This document shows positions 25,235-35,091 of a DNA stretch of 64,000 nt, piece after piece. The notes under the pieces were generated by a model. It saw nothing but the letters and a program-made list of their open reading frames with translations, was not told where the DNA came from and did not search any database. Within the stretch, counting starts at the first letter, position 1, and the number at the start of each line of letters is the position of its first letter. The stretch is from OMII01 sp947467385 (lineage in GTDB: Bacteria; Bdellovibrionota_C; UBA2361; OMII01), in the NCBI GenBank assembly GCA_044360075.1, contig JBIKLA010000007.1, forward strand, positions 62,001 to 126,000, given 5' to 3'. A program made the position numbers and the translations under genes.

Positions 25235-26887
25235 ATGTTAACCGAACTCACGATCAGCAACTTTGCAATCATCGACCGCCAGTCGCTCTCATTTCATCCC
25301 GGCTTTAACGTGATAAGCGGCGAAACGGGCGCGGGCAAGTCGATCCTCCTGCACGCGCTCGAGTTCATTCTTGGCGGAAAAGGCTCTCCGTCTCTCATCC
25401 GCACCGGCGCAGACAGCCTTGAGGTTCAGGCTCTTTTTGACCTTACCGCGATCCCTGAAGTGGTCCGAGCGGAGCTGCCGGATATCGTGGGAGAAGGGGA
25501 CGACGAGCTTGTCGTATCGCGCACGCTCCCGCGCGAGGGGCGCGGAAAGGTCCTCATCAATGGGCGGCTCGGAACCGTCTCGCTCCTTGAAGAGATAGTG
25601 CGTAAGATCGTTAACATCTGCAGCCAGCATCATCAGACCAAGCTGCTCGACTCCCGCTTTCATCTCGAGCTCCTTGACGGCTTCTGCGGTTGCTCTGAGC
25701 TGGCCGAGGCCATGCGCGATGCGCACCGGCGCTGGACGGAGAAGCGCCTGGAGCTTGAGCGGCTGCAGGAAGCTCGCGCCAAGGGCGCAGTGCGCCGCGA
25801 GGACCTTGAGGCGGTCATCGCCGAGATGTCGGCTATTGCTAAGCTAAAGGCGGGTCGCCGTGCTGAGCTTGAGCGCGAGATTAAGCGCATCGGCAACGCC
25901 GAGCGCCTCATTTCCGTTGGCCAGCGGGCACTTGAGCTTATGTCGGGCGATGAGGGAATCACGCTTGGCATGAAGGAGCTCGCCGGCTCGATGCAGGAGC
26001 TGGTGCGGCTTGATTCGGGCGCAGCCCCGATATTTTCTGAGTTTGAGTCGGTGCGCGATGCCCTCTCCCGCAGCGAGATCTCGATTAGCCGCTTCGTGAA
26101 TTCGCTCGATGTCGACGCGGAGACCCTTGAGTCGCTGCGCGAGGAGCTGTCGGAGATAGCGCGCCTTGAGCGCAAGCACCGCACCGATGACGCCGGGCTC
26201 GTTGTGCTGCGCGACGCTGCACAGCGCGAGCTGGACGCCATCTCTGGTGGCGAGGGATACGGCGAGCTTGAGCGCGAGGTCGCGGCGCTCCTTGATGCCG
26301 TGATGAAAGCCGGGAAGGAGCTGCGCAAGGTGCGCACGGCCGGAGCCAAGCAGCTGTGCAAGGCTGTGGCACAGGATCTGGCTGAGCTCAATATGCGCGA
26401 CGCGACACTCGACGTGCGCTTAACCGAGTGCGACCCGTCACCAACCGGACTCGACAGGGTCGACTTTCTCATCTCAACCAACAAGGGACAGCCGTACGCC
26501 CCGCTGGCGGCGATCGCCTCTGGCGGCGAGCTTTCGCGTGTCATGCTCGTCCTAAAAAAAATCCTGCGCGAGCGCTCCGGGGTGAATGTGCTTATATTCG
26601 ATGAGGTCGACACGGGCATCTCGGGTGGGGTCGCCCGCTCCGTTGGGCAGATGCTGAAAGAGATCTCCGGCCGCTCTCAGGTCGTGTGTATCACCCACCT
26701 GCCGCAGGTGGCCTCCCTCTCTGACCGGCACTTCCTGGTCAACAAGGAGGTTGGAGACCGTGCCATCACCGTCGTGAAACAGCTCTCTGAGGATGAGAAG
26801 GTCGACGAAATTGCAAGAATGTTAGCTGGTTATAAGATCACTGAGGCCTCACGCGCATCGGCCCGAGAGCTGATCGGATCGAAGTGA
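25235..26887 (+). CDS. recN: DNA repair protein RecN
   Basis: An SMC-like ATPase in double-strand-break repair. The 550-residue product has Walker A GETGAGKS at residues 29-36, the Q-loop region and long coiled-coil arms between about 180 and 390 (ERLQEARAKGAVRREDLEAVI and following heptads), signature SGGELSRVML near residue 428, Walker B LIFDEVDTGISGG near 452, and ITHLPQVASLSDRHFLV. The arrangement is that of RecN. The start at 25235 is the conserved opening (MLTELTISNFAII); an earlier frame extends to 25151 but is not conserved. Cytoplasmic, ATP-dependent. Confidence 0.95.
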   Translation: MLTELTISNFAIIDRQSLSFHPGFNVISGETGAGKSILLHALEFILGGKGSPSLIRTGADSLEVQALFDLTAIPEVVRAELPDIVGEGDDELVVSRTLPREGRGKVLINGRLGTVSLLEEIVRKIVNICSQHHQTKLLDSRFHLELLDGFCGCSELAEAMRDAHRRWTEKRLELERLQEARAKGAVRREDLEAVIAEMSAIAKLKAGRRAELEREIKRIGNAERLISVGQRALELMSGDEGITLGMKELAGSMQELVRLDSGAAPIFSEFESVRDALSRSEISISRFVNSLDVDAETLESLREELSEIARLERKHRTDDAGLVVLRDAAQRELDAISGGEGYGELEREVAALLDAVMKAGKELRKVRTAGAKQLCKAVAQDLAELNMRDATLDVRLTECDPSPTGLDRVDFLISTNKGQPYAPLAAIASGGELSRVMLVLKKILRERSGVNVLIFDEVDTGISGGVARSVGQMLKEISGRSQVVCITHLPQVASLSDRHFLVNKEVGDRAITVVKQLSEDEKVDEIARMLAGYKITEASRASARELIGSK

Positions 26888-27004
26888 TTCAAGCCGTAAC
26901 AGTTTGATCCGAATCCTGAAATTTGCCCCTCTCAGTTGGATAAGGTAGCGTCTGGAGTTGGCCAACCATGACCCCGCTTGGGTTTGGAGGCAGGATAGGG
27001 CTGC

Positions 27005-28120
27005 ATGACGACCGTCCAAAAAAGGGATTCCTTCCGCATAGTTTTGGCGCGCTGCCTGCGTTACGGGGTGAACTCCGTTAAGGTGCCGGCTCGGCTTGCC
27101 CTGATCGGTGGTCTTAGCTTCGGTGTCGCCGCCGGGATGGCAACCTTTGTGGCCGGAAGCTTCTTTACCAACCTGATCCAGCAGGCCCGGGACGTCTACA
27201 CCGTGTACCGCCTGACCGGCGAGCGAGACGAGCTTGCGGCCTCAAACCAGCGCCTTGAGCGCGAGGTTAAGGCACTCCAGCACGAGTACGCCCGCAAGGT
27301 TGAGTTTAGCCAGGAAGTGCGCGCCAAGCTCTCAAGCCTAGAGAACACGCTGGTCACTGCCGGTGCGATGAGCCTCTTCGGAGATGGAGATTCCAAGGCC
27401 AAGCAGAAGGCAGCTAGCAAGGACAAGGACAGCGACGAGCCAACAAAATCAGGCTCGCTTGCGGCCATTCTTAAGTCCTCCGAGCTGCAAGGCCGCGCAG
27501 GCAAGGCTGATACCGACACATCAAAGTGTGCCAGTGGTGAGGGCTGCATCGCCGGTGCGCGCAAGCAGAAGATCTCGCTTAGCACCGACGCGCAGGAGGA
27601 CGAGCTCATCGTTGCCCCACTCAACGCCCTCTTTGATGCCGAGCTCGTGCGCAGCCAAGAGGAGAGCCTTATCGACTCCCTCGACTACTTCTCGTCTATC
27701 TCCGAGCGCCTTCCGATCGGCACGCCCGTCATCGGCCGCTACACATCGGGCTTCGGTTACCGCTCATCGCCGTTCTCAAGCCGCTCGTCGTTTCACCAGG
27801 GCATCGACGTCTCGATCCCGCGCGGCGCAAAGGTCGTCGCCACCGGAGCCGGAGTCGTAAAGACAGTTGAGTATCACGGCCACTATGGCCTCACCGTCGA
27901 CATTCAGCATACTCCCGACGTGGTGACTCGCTACGCGCATCTTTCAAAGGCAACTGTGCGCGTCGGCCAAGCCGTAGACCGGGGAGACCGCATCGGCCTC
28001 TCTGGCAGCTCCGGTCGCGCCACTGGGCCGCACGTCCACTATGAGGTGATCTACAAGGGCGTTGCGCGCAATCCCAAGCCCTTCGTCCTCCTGGCCGACT
28101 CGGTCGGCGACGTTCTGTAG
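27005..28120 (+). CDS. M23 family metallopeptidase with N-terminal membrane anchor
   Basis: A 371-residue protein with a basic N-terminus, one membrane helix (LIGGLSFGVAAGMATFVAGSFF), a coiled coil (ERDELAASNQRLEREVKALQ, to about residue 130) and a disordered Lys/Ser-rich region. The C-terminal LytM/M23 domain has SGFGYRSSPF, FHQGIDVSIPRGAKV (HxxxD zinc site), VVTRYAHLS and GPHVHYEVIYKG (HxH). It would cleave peptidoglycan cross-bridges as a zinc endopeptidase. The coiled coil plus LytM layout is like EnvC/NlpD or peptidoglycan hydrolases that regulate amidases. The His and Asp ligands are all present, so activity is plausible. Confidence 0.9.
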   Translation: MTTVQKRDSFRIVLARCLRYGVNSVKVPARLALIGGLSFGVAAGMATFVAGSFFTNLIQQARDVYTVYRLTGERDELAASNQRLEREVKALQHEYARKVEFSQEVRAKLSSLENTLVTAGAMSLFGDGDSKAKQKAASKDKDSDEPTKSGSLAAILKSSELQGRAGKADTDTSKCASGEGCIAGARKQKISLSTDAQEDELIVAPLNALFDAELVRSQEESLIDSLDYFSSISERLPIGTPVIGRYTSGFGYRSSPFSSRSSFHQGIDVSIPRGAKVVATGAGVVKTVEYHGHYGLTVDIQHTPDVVTRYAHLSKATVRVGQAVDRGDRIGLSGSSGRATGPHVHYEVIYKGVARNPKPFVLLADSVGDVL

Positions 28121-28130
28121 CCCCCAAAGC

Positions 28131-28916
28131 CTAGTTTTCAGCGACCTCTGAGCGGTGGATGCCGAACTGCTTGCCACAGCGCGGGCAGGTTATCTGCAGC
28201 TCCTGGTCGTCCCCATAGAGCTCCTTCACCGCGTCTGGCGACATGCTGCGGAAGAAGGGAAGCAGCTTGTCAGCCGAGCAGTCGCACGAAAACGCAAAGT
28301 GCACAGTGCGCATCGGGCTGCGGGTAATATCCGTCGCCGTCGCCACGGAACTGATGTCGACCGAGCGAATCCACTCCTCATCGAATTCCGGAAGCGCCAC
28401 AAGCCCGATTGCGGTGTCGCTATTGTCTGACAGCTTAAGCCTAAGTGGATACTGCTCGCTCTGCGAGTAGAACTGCTCAACCATGCGCGGGATATCGTTT
28501 GTGTCGCACCTGACCAGGCTCTTGAACGATCTGCCACGGTTTGAGAATTGCGCGTGAATCGAATTGACATCAGTGTGCCGGATATGATCGGTCAGGATAT
28601 GCCCGACGATAAAGCCGTGGGCGATGCCGGACTCATCGATGACCCCGGTGTTGCCGGTCACAAAGAGCGAGTAGGGGGTATCAGCAACGAGATGTACCGT
28701 CCATGCGTGCGTCTCGGTCGAGGTGCGAGCTGAGAGGTGGACGGCGAAGCAGGTGATGAGCTCCTTGAGCTTTTCGTCGTGCGCCGGGTCGGTGTCCGGC
28801 GCGTGCGTCTTGCGGTGCAGGTAGTAGTCTATGAGGTAATCGGAGGTGTCCACCGAGATGAAGAGCGCCTCGCACTTTGGAATGTAATCAGTGACTGCGA
28901 CCAGACCTTTTGACAT
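28131..28916 (-). CDS. hslO: Hsp33 family redox chaperone
   Basis: A 261-residue chaperonin activated by oxidation. The N-terminal domain contains VDTSDYLIDYYLHRKTH and FAVHLSARTSTETHAWTVHLV, divergent from the usual Hsp33 but with the same layout; the C-terminal zinc module has CDC near residue 210 and CPRCGKQFG at the end, separated by about 30 residues, matching the C-x-C...C-x-x-C rule. The ATG at 28916 is preferred to the upstream frame start. It is divergent from the M48 peptidase gene. The N-terminal domain is somewhat shorter than in E. coli HslO. Confidence 0.85.
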   Translation of the reverse strand: MSKGLVAVTDYIPKCEALFISVDTSDYLIDYYLHRKTHAPDTDPAHDEKLKELITCFAVHLSARTSTETHAWTVHLVADTPYSLFVTGNTGVIDESGIAHGFIVGHILTDHIRHTDVNSIHAQFSNRGRSFKSLVRCDTNDIPRMVEQFYSQSEQYPLRLKLSDNSDTAIGLVALPEFDEEWIRSVDISSVATATDITRSPMRTVHFAFSCDCSADKLLPFFRSMSPDAVKELYGDDQELQITCPRCGKQFGIHRSEVAEN

Positions 28917-29177
28917 AACGAAATCTTGAAACTTTACCCGGCCGCAGCGCTGCGACGCTCCCCCTATGGTATCATGCACTCAGGGGTGGCACGCTACTGG
29001 GAAGCTCCAAATACCGCGATTGTATGGGCTTTTGGGGCTCCCGGCGCTGCCTGCCATCCACGGATAGAGCCCTGTAACGGCGGTCATTTCCGCCCTCTTG
29101 GCGCCGGGGCATACAACGAAGCTGCGCCCTTTGCGGCGTTTTGATACCATAAGAATAACAACTAATTGTGGTGCTCT

Positions 29178-30461
29178 ATGTGCCGCGTGCTGGTGGCGCT
29201 GCTGGCCTGCCTTCTGGTCGGGTGCTCGCCGCAGATACGATTCAAGCCGGGAGAGATACCGAGCCCCACGTCTCCCACCGACACCTCCGAGCTGCGCGAC
29301 GCGCAGCGGCTTCATAACGCCCTCGTCTCAAAGGTTCCCGTGTGGCGCAACCCGCAGGCAGAGCGGCGCGTCTCTGGCATCCTCAAGCGCCTGCTTGAGG
29401 CTACTCCAGACAGCGGTCACTGGAGCGTCATCCTCTTCGACGATCCCACCTGGAACGCCATGACAACGGTCGGCAACCACATCTACATCTTCCGCGGGTT
29501 CCTCGATGCCGTTCCGAGCGATAATCAGGTTGCAGCGGTCCTTGCGCACGAGATTGCGCACCGCCTGGCGCAGCACGAGATTGAGTCATCGGACGAGAAG
29601 TGGGGCAGGGCAATGGCGGTGCTGGTTGCGGTCGCGGCCGGAGCCGCCGTGGCCAGCCGCCCTGGGGCGACGGATCGCGACGTCCGCACCGTGATGGACT
29701 CCACGATGAAGGTCGGAGGCGGATTTACGACGCTGCGGTACTCACGCGACAAGGAGCGCGAGGCCGACCTCGTAGGGCTCTTCCTCATGGCAGACGCAGG
29801 CTTTAACCCACAGGCGGCGGCTGACATGTGGTCGCACCAGATGGCCGTTGCGGCCGAGCGGGGAAGTGCCTTCTTCAGCACCCATCCACGGCACGAGGAA
29901 CGCTATAATTTCGTGGTTCAGCTCTTGCCGCTTGCCCAGGAGCGCTACGAGCAGGCGCGCCGCAAGGGACCTGTCGCAAAGCGCGGCGTACGGGCCACAC
30001 ACAGCGCGTCACCCGTTGCCGAGGCCGAAGCGCGCCGCGCAGAGGAGGCGCTCCGCAGCGATGATCTCACCGGCGCGGAGGCCATCGCCCAAGCCCTCGT
30101 CGCCAAGAACCAGCGCTTTGCCCCAGGCTTCAATCTCTTGGGGCTCGTGCACGCGCGGCGCGGCGATGGTGACTCGGCGCAAAAAGCCATGCGTAAGAGC
30201 CTTGCCCTTGATCCTGAGAACCCTGTCTTCATCTATAACTCAGCCTGCGTACAGGCTCTCGCCGGCAAGCGCCAGGAAGCCTTTAAGAGCATCGAGCGCG
30301 CCTTCGTCTTGCGGCCCCAGCTCGTTGCCGCCGCTGCGGAGGATCCCGACCTTGAGTCCTTGCGCGAAGATCCCGCCTTTGAAGATCTCCTCGCCCGCCA
30401 GTACCTCTATCCCGCCCCGACAAACGTAGGCGGCAACACCTTTTCAGTAAACGTCGAATGA
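29178..30461 (+). CDS. M48 family metallopeptidase lipoprotein with TPR tail
   Basis: A 427-residue lipoprotein: RVLVALLACLLVGC lipobox near residue 16, then a zincin M48 domain with VLAHEIAHRLAQHE (HExxH), the third ligand Glu in KEREADLVGLFLM and the FFSTHPRHEERY segment of BepA-like proteins. The C-terminal part contains TPR units (FAPGFNLLGLVHARRGDGDSAQKAM, NPVFIYNSACVQALAGKRQEAF). This is the BepA/YfgC layout: a periplasmic protease-chaperone in outer-membrane protein assembly. ATG 29178 was chosen so that the signal begins the protein; a TTG at 29166 is a close alternative. Confidence 0.9.
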   Translation: MCRVLVALLACLLVGCSPQIRFKPGEIPSPTSPTDTSELRDAQRLHNALVSKVPVWRNPQAERRVSGILKRLLEATPDSGHWSVILFDDPTWNAMTTVGNHIYIFRGFLDAVPSDNQVAAVLAHEIAHRLAQHEIESSDEKWGRAMAVLVAVAAGAAVASRPGATDRDVRTVMDSTMKVGGGFTTLRYSRDKEREADLVGLFLMADAGFNPQAAADMWSHQMAVAAERGSAFFSTHPRHEERYNFVVQLLPLAQERYEQARRKGPVAKRGVRATHSASPVAEAEARRAEEALRSDDLTGAEAIAQALVAKNQRFAPGFNLLGLVHARRGDGDSAQKAMRKSLALDPENPVFIYNSACVQALAGKRQEAFKSIERAFVLRPQLVAAAAEDPDLESLREDPAFEDLLARQYLYPAPTNVGGNTFSVNVE

Positions 30462-30468
30462 GGGTCCG

Positions 30469-32421
30469 TTACTGAGGCCGCCTCCTAAAGAGGGCCTCAG
30501 CCGTCTTGGTCGAGGTCATCGGAACGCGGCACTGCAGCTGGCGATGCGTGCACGCCCCGCTCCACCGCACGAAGCGGTAGTCGCGCGCCGGCTTCGCCGT
30601 GAGCGGCACGATCGAGTTGAGGGCAAAGAGCGCCGAGCAGTGCGTGCCGCAGCTGATAGCGCCGCTCGCCGTCGAGACGCTTCCGCCCCGATTCTTCTCT
30701 ACTGTTAGCCGAAAGCGGGTGGGGCCCGGCGAGCCTGAAAGTCCCGCGTACTCGAGGAGTGCGTTGTACTTCGGAGACGATGACTGGCCTGCCATTTCAA
30801 GCGCGCCCCACGAGCCGTAGCGCGTGTACGGGGAGATATCCGAAAAGTGCACAAAAACGCCGCCGCCGTGCGCGTGCCAGCCGTTTAGGTAGCGCGTGTA
30901 GAGCGCGCGGATGCGCGAGTCGCGGTTGGCCGAGGTAAAGAGCTTTGTGAGCGCGGCACTTTCGCCCGCCGCCCCGATGCCCACGAGATGCTGTCCGCCC
31001 TCGTACGCGACAAGCGCGATACCCTTGCTCTCGGCAACTGCGCGGTTTGCGTCGATCCACTCAAAGCTCTGCGCGAGGGCGCCGCCGCTCGGCCCGCCGC
31101 GAAGCTCCCCGCCCTGCGACAGCTCGCGGAAGAGCGTTCCCAGCCCGCCGTCGCTCTCCTGCGTCCAGGCTTCGACCTGCGCCTGCTTCTCAGCCTGGCC
31201 GACGTAGTCGCCAAAGTAGGGCGCAATAGCTATGGCACCGATGCCGTGGCTAACGCACGGCGCCTCGTCCCACAACGGACACTCAAGCGCCTCCGTTGCA
31301 GTCCAGCTATTAGCCGCCTGCGACGCCATGACGCACACTACGCGCGACGCCTCGCTGCCAAACTCCTGCTTGAAGATGTCGCACACCTCAGCCGTGCGCT
31401 TGCCGTGATAGTTGATGCGCTTGGTGAAGCCGCTCTCGCCCGATGACGGCCACGTGGTCTCTCCGCGCTGCTGAATCCAGGCCCCCTGCGAAAAGCCTGA
31501 ATTCCAGACCTCATTTGAGTACTCGACGAAGAGCGGCAGATCTGCGCGCAGCCCCGCCTTGACGGCCGCCGCAAAGTTCGTGATGTACGAGTCGTTAGCC
31601 TGGTGCGGAATGTTAAACCACGGGCGCTTGCCGCTCCTGTTTGCGAGCGCGATCATCACATCAAGCGGCGCTCCCTGCTCGCCCGTGTAGCGCGCATCGC
31701 CCTCAAGCGGGCGCGAGTTCCACGTGCCGGCGGTTGAGTCGTTCGTGCGCATCCAGTCCATGAAGCGCAGCGTCGTGTATGGGCGTATGCGCTGCAGGAA
31801 CTGCGGCGAAAAAGTCGACGTGGCCACGAGCTCCTCGTGCGCCTCGTGCACCACCCGGATGTTGCGGATGTAGTTCCCCGTGCCCTGCGGGTCGGTCTCT
31901 GCGATGCGCAGCAAAAGCCCGCCGCGCGACGGCATCACGTCGACAACGTCGCGCCCTGCGCGGGATTCCCCACTAACCTTCTCGCCCGCAATCCCATACT
32001 CAATCGTCCCCGCGCCGTCATAGAGCACGATGTAGCGCCCAGGCGGGAATCCCTGCGCCAGATCCCAGAACGTGGCCGCCATCGTAAAGATAGGCGCCGC
32101 ACCCGGGGCAGGGAGTGAGCGCACCCAGCCGCTGTTGTCGAGGTTAAGAAGATTCGCCTCCCCGGTGTCCCACGCGTTTTGGTATGAGCACCCTGGGTCG
32201 CCCGCTTCCGGGTCACACTGCGTGAACCACGGCCGCGAGATCTTAAAGAGGTTGATGAACGGAAGCTGCGGGGAGTAGTCGTTGACCGCGTCGAGGTTTG
32301 ACCCAAGGTTGTGCTGAAAAGCCTGCGCTGCAACTGAAGCCGCGGCGCCGAAGAATGACGCCACGCACGCACACACAATGAGCATCGCGCCAAGGGGGCT
32401 CGCGCGACTGATATTGACCAT
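30469..32421 (-). CDS. secreted TIM-barrel protein, possible glycoside hydrolase, with C-terminal beta-repeat domain
   Basis: A 650-residue exported protein. The signal peptide (MLIVCACVASFFGAAASVAAQ, cleavage AQA near residue 33) is followed by a beta-rich N-terminal domain, then a TIM-barrel-like region. A clan-A-type catalytic pair is suggested by FVEYSNEVWN (N-E) and LVAYEGGQHLVG (E), typical spacing for retaining glycosidases; there is no direct match to a named GH family. The C-terminal roughly 75 residues (FRLTVEKNRGGSVSTASGAISCG... YRFVRWSGAC) resemble the divergent InlB B-repeat/bacterial-repeat domain, with four Cys. It may act on polysaccharide outside the cell. Convergent with the M48 gene. 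Confidence 0.65.
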   Translation of the reverse strand: MVNISRASPLGAMLIVCACVASFFGAAASVAAQAFQHNLGSNLDAVNDYSPQLPFINLFKISRPWFTQCDPEAGDPGCSYQNAWDTGEANLLNLDNSGWVRSLPAPGAAPIFTMAATFWDLAQGFPPGRYIVLYDGAGTIEYGIAGEKVSGESRAGRDVVDVMPSRGGLLLRIAETDPQGTGNYIRNIRVVHEAHEELVATSTFSPQFLQRIRPYTTLRFMDWMRTNDSTAGTWNSRPLEGDARYTGEQGAPLDVMIALANRSGKRPWFNIPHQANDSYITNFAAAVKAGLRADLPLFVEYSNEVWNSGFSQGAWIQQRGETTWPSSGESGFTKRINYHGKRTAEVCDIFKQEFGSEASRVVCVMASQAANSWTATEALECPLWDEAPCVSHGIGAIAIAPYFGDYVGQAEKQAQVEAWTQESDGGLGTLFRELSQGGELRGGPSGGALAQSFEWIDANRAVAESKGIALVAYEGGQHLVGIGAAGESAALTKLFTSANRDSRIRALYTRYLNGWHAHGGGVFVHFSDISPYTRYGSWGALEMAGQSSSPKYNALLEYAGLSGSPGPTRFRLTVEKNRGGSVSTASGAISCGTHCSALFALNSIVPLTAKPARDYRFVRWSGACTHRQLQCRVPMTSTKTAEALFRRRPQ

Positions 32422-32690
32422 ACAACCACTTCGCCACGACCAGGGGGCCGAGGCGCTCCTTTCGCTCCCTACAGTATTCAGGATTCCTCAAGAAGCCTTC
32501 AACCAAATTACGCGGCAGGCTTGCCTCCGAGGCCCCGATTTCGGCCGATGTGGCTGGAGTTATTGAAATTTATTGTGACTCTCGGCGTTTGGGGCGTAAC
32601 AAAGGACACCAATAAACCGCCCCCCGGCGCTGCGGTCCTCGACGAAGTAATGAAAAGCGCCCCAAAAAAGCAAGGTGTCGTCTTGTTTTC

Positions 32691-33917
32691 TTGAGCGATA
32701 CTAAGGGTTTGTCAGTTGAGTCAAGTCATGGTACTTCAACCCCTGGCAGCGCTGCTGCGAGCCCCTCGCCGGGCCCAACGTCAGGCGCTTATTTTTCACG
32801 AGTTCGCATGCTCCGCACCCGCCCGTCACGACTCGCACGACCGCACCAAGAGAGCGGTCGTGCCATTACTTCGCTCCTGTTCCTTCTGCTGATTATCGCC
32901 GGCGCGCTCGGCGTCGTAGCGTTCATCTTCGGCGCCATCGTCCCGATCGGCCATGTCGGCGTCAGAAAGATCGCATTCGGCCCCGGGCAGGGCCTCGTCA
33001 CAAAGCCGCTTTCCCCCGGCTACCACTGGACGATCCCTGGCTACTCAACGATCTACGAGGTGCCGCAGACGATCCAGATAATCGACTTCGCGCGCGACAC
33101 CACTCGAACCCCGGCCAGCTTCGGGTCTCTCGACATCCCAACCGTTGATGGCACAACCGTCGACATCGACGCAGCCGTCCTCTATCGCTTTTACCCGCGC
33201 GCCGGAATCAGCGACGGCATTAAGCATGGCGGCGCAGTAGAGCTCATCAATACCGTTGGCGCCACCGACGTGCTGTGGCGAAAGTACCTCTCGCAGGTCG
33301 CAGAGAATGAGCTTAAGCGCGCCTTGAGCGCGCTCTCAACCGTTGAGTTCTACGACCCGCGTGCGCGCGAAGAGCGCGTTCAGATCGCGCAGGAGCAGCT
33401 CCAGGCGCTCCTCGCACCGGTCGGCGTTAAGGTCGACGAGGTGCTCGTGCGTCGCTACACATATCGGGCCGAGATCGACCTCGCCATCTTTAAGAAGAAC
33501 CTGCAGGAGCTCGAGTCCGCCTATAATAAAGTTGGCGGAGAGTTCGCAGCAGCGCAGCGTGACGTCAATAAGGTCGAGACCGACGGAAAGGTATCGATCC
33601 AAAATCTCGACAAGCAGGGCGTCAGTGAAGCCGAGAAGATCCGCTCGGAAGGGGATCTCTACCGGCGCGAGAAGATCGCGCAAGGATCGCTCCTCGTGGC
33701 CGAGGCCAAGGCTGCTATCGACAAGCAGAAGAGCGAGGTGTTCGCCAAGGTGGGCAGCGACGTGTATGTGGCGCTCCAGCTCGCCCAAAGCCTCGCATCG
33801 CTTAAGGGCGGCGTTGTCGCCAACGTCGACCCGTACGACTTTGATGGGTGGGTAAAGCGTCTCGGCGGCGCAACGAGCGGCAAGACGGAAGGAGAGGGCG
33901 CAAATGCGAAGCAGTAA
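32691..33917 (+). CDS. SPFH/band-7 membrane protein
   Basis: A protein of up to 408 residues with a Ser/Pro/Thr-rich start, one membrane helix (LLFLLLIIAGALGVVAFIFGAIV) and an SPFH domain: VPIGHVGVRKIAFG, YHWTIPGYSTIYEVPQTIQ, and then an acidic C-terminal coiled coil (ELESAYNKVGGEFAAAQRDVNKVETDGK). SPFH (prohibitin/stomatin) proteins form membrane rings around other proteins or microdomains. The TTG at 32691 is taken with reservation because no strong ribosome site is visible; ATG at 32808 is the alternative and starts right before the membrane segment. Its 3' end overlaps the next SPFH gene by 14 nt. Confidence 0.8.
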   Translation: MSDTKGLSVESSHGTSTPGSAAASPSPGPTSGAYFSRVRMLRTRPSRLARPHQESGRAITSLLFLLLIIAGALGVVAFIFGAIVPIGHVGVRKIAFGPGQGLVTKPLSPGYHWTIPGYSTIYEVPQTIQIIDFARDTTRTPASFGSLDIPTVDGTTVDIDAAVLYRFYPRAGISDGIKHGGAVELINTVGATDVLWRKYLSQVAENELKRALSALSTVEFYDPRAREERVQIAQEQLQALLAPVGVKVDEVLVRRYTYRAEIDLAIFKKNLQELESAYNKVGGEFAAAQRDVNKVETDGKVSIQNLDKQGVSEAEKIRSEGDLYRREKIAQGSLLVAEAKAAIDKQKSEVFAKVGSDVYVALQLAQSLASLKGGVVANVDPYDFDGWVKRLGGATSGKTEGEGANAKQ

Positions 33918-35091
33918 GTTTGGCTCGCTTGTGTGCGCGCTCGCCGCGCTTGTTCTCTCGGGCTGCGACACCGGCCTTCAGCATATGGGTGCCACTGAGT
34001 ATGGCGTGCGCTTCCGCACCCTGCCGCCGCTTCTTGGCGGCGGCGTAGGTTCTGCCGACTCAGTTGCGCTTCCGCTTCAGACCGTCGTCGTTTTCCCGTG
34101 GGAGTCGATCTACCGCTTCGATACGTCGCCCCAGTACCTAAGCTGGGGCAAGGGCATGGGTGACGGCGGCGGCGCCACGCAGCTCGTGCAGAACGAGGAC
34201 GTCTACACCCGCGCCCGCGACGGTAATGAGGCGGCGCTTAAGCTCACCGTGCGCTACCGCATCAAGCCCGATCTCCAGTCGCTCGTGAAGCTCGCCCAGG
34301 AGGTCGCTACGACGCCGGAAGGGGTCAAGGAGCTCGTGGTCTCGGTGGTGCGCTCAGAGATCCGCACCTCCATGAACCAGCTCAAGACATCCGAGTATCG
34401 CGACGACAAGAAGCGCAACGACACTGTCGACGAGGCGCTCAAGTCCTCACAGGACGAGCTCGGGCCCCTCGGCATCGAGATTGAGGCTATCAACCTTAAG
34501 CAGTTCCGTTTCGTGCGCCTCCTCGCCGACGGCTCAGAGGACACCAGCTACCAGGACCGACTGCGCGAGATACAGGAGATGGAGCAGGACATCGAGGGTG
34601 AGCGCTCGCGCATCGAGACCATGCGTGCCAAGAAGCAAAAGGAGTACTCCGAGGCAGAGAGCCTCTACAACGCCCGCATCGCCGAGGCCAAGGGGTACAA
34701 GGAGCAGTCGGCCTACCAGGGCGACAGCTTCTATGCTGCAAAGAGCAACGAGGCCAAGGCCATCACGGCCGAGGGCAACGCCGAGGTTGAGGGTCTGCGC
34801 CAGCAGATCGCGGCCCTCTCAGGCAAGGGCGGCCAAGCGATGCTTCGGCTTGAGGTGGCCAAGCAGCTCGCCAAGAGCAACCCGCGCTTTGTGGCGCTCT
34901 CACAGGGGGGCAGCGCTGCGCTCGACCTCTCGAAAACCGACATGAACCAGCTTTTGCAGCAACTAGGAGTCGCTGAAGGGCTTTACGGACAGCAGCAACG
35001 GGCGCAAACTGGCCCGGCTGAAATCCAAGGAACTTCAAACTCCGGTGCGCCGGTGGGCACTTCGACTAATGGAGACAAGAATGACAACTAA
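33904..35091 (+). CDS. SPFH-domain lipoprotein
   Basis: A 395-residue protein with a lipoprotein signal (SKFGSLVCALAALVLSGC, lipid Cys about residue 21) and an SPFH domain (MGATEYGVRFRTLPPLLGG ... VVVFPWESIYRFDTSPQ) followed by a coiled coil rich in Glu and Arg (EIQEMEQDIEGERSRIETM, SEAESLYNARIAEAKGYKEQ). It overlaps the preceding SPFH gene and its stop overlaps the mdh start. A paired lipoprotein and transmembrane SPFH protein suggests a hetero-oligomeric ring. The C-terminal end is polar (NSGAPVGTSTNGDKNDN). Function in the TCA-adjacent operon is unknown. Confidence 0.78.
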   Translation: MRSSKFGSLVCALAALVLSGCDTGLQHMGATEYGVRFRTLPPLLGGGVGSADSVALPLQTVVVFPWESIYRFDTSPQYLSWGKGMGDGGGATQLVQNEDVYTRARDGNEAALKLTVRYRIKPDLQSLVKLAQEVATTPEGVKELVVSVVRSEIRTSMNQLKTSEYRDDKKRNDTVDEALKSSQDELGPLGIEIEAINLKQFRFVRLLADGSEDTSYQDRLREIQEMEQDIEGERSRIETMRAKKQKEYSEAESLYNARIAEAKGYKEQSAYQGDSFYAAKSNEAKAITAEGNAEVEGLRQQIAALSGKGGQAMLRLEVAKQLAKSNPRFVALSQGGSAALDLSKTDMNQLLQQLGVAEGLYGQQQRAQTGPAEIQGTSNSGAPVGTSTNGDKNDN

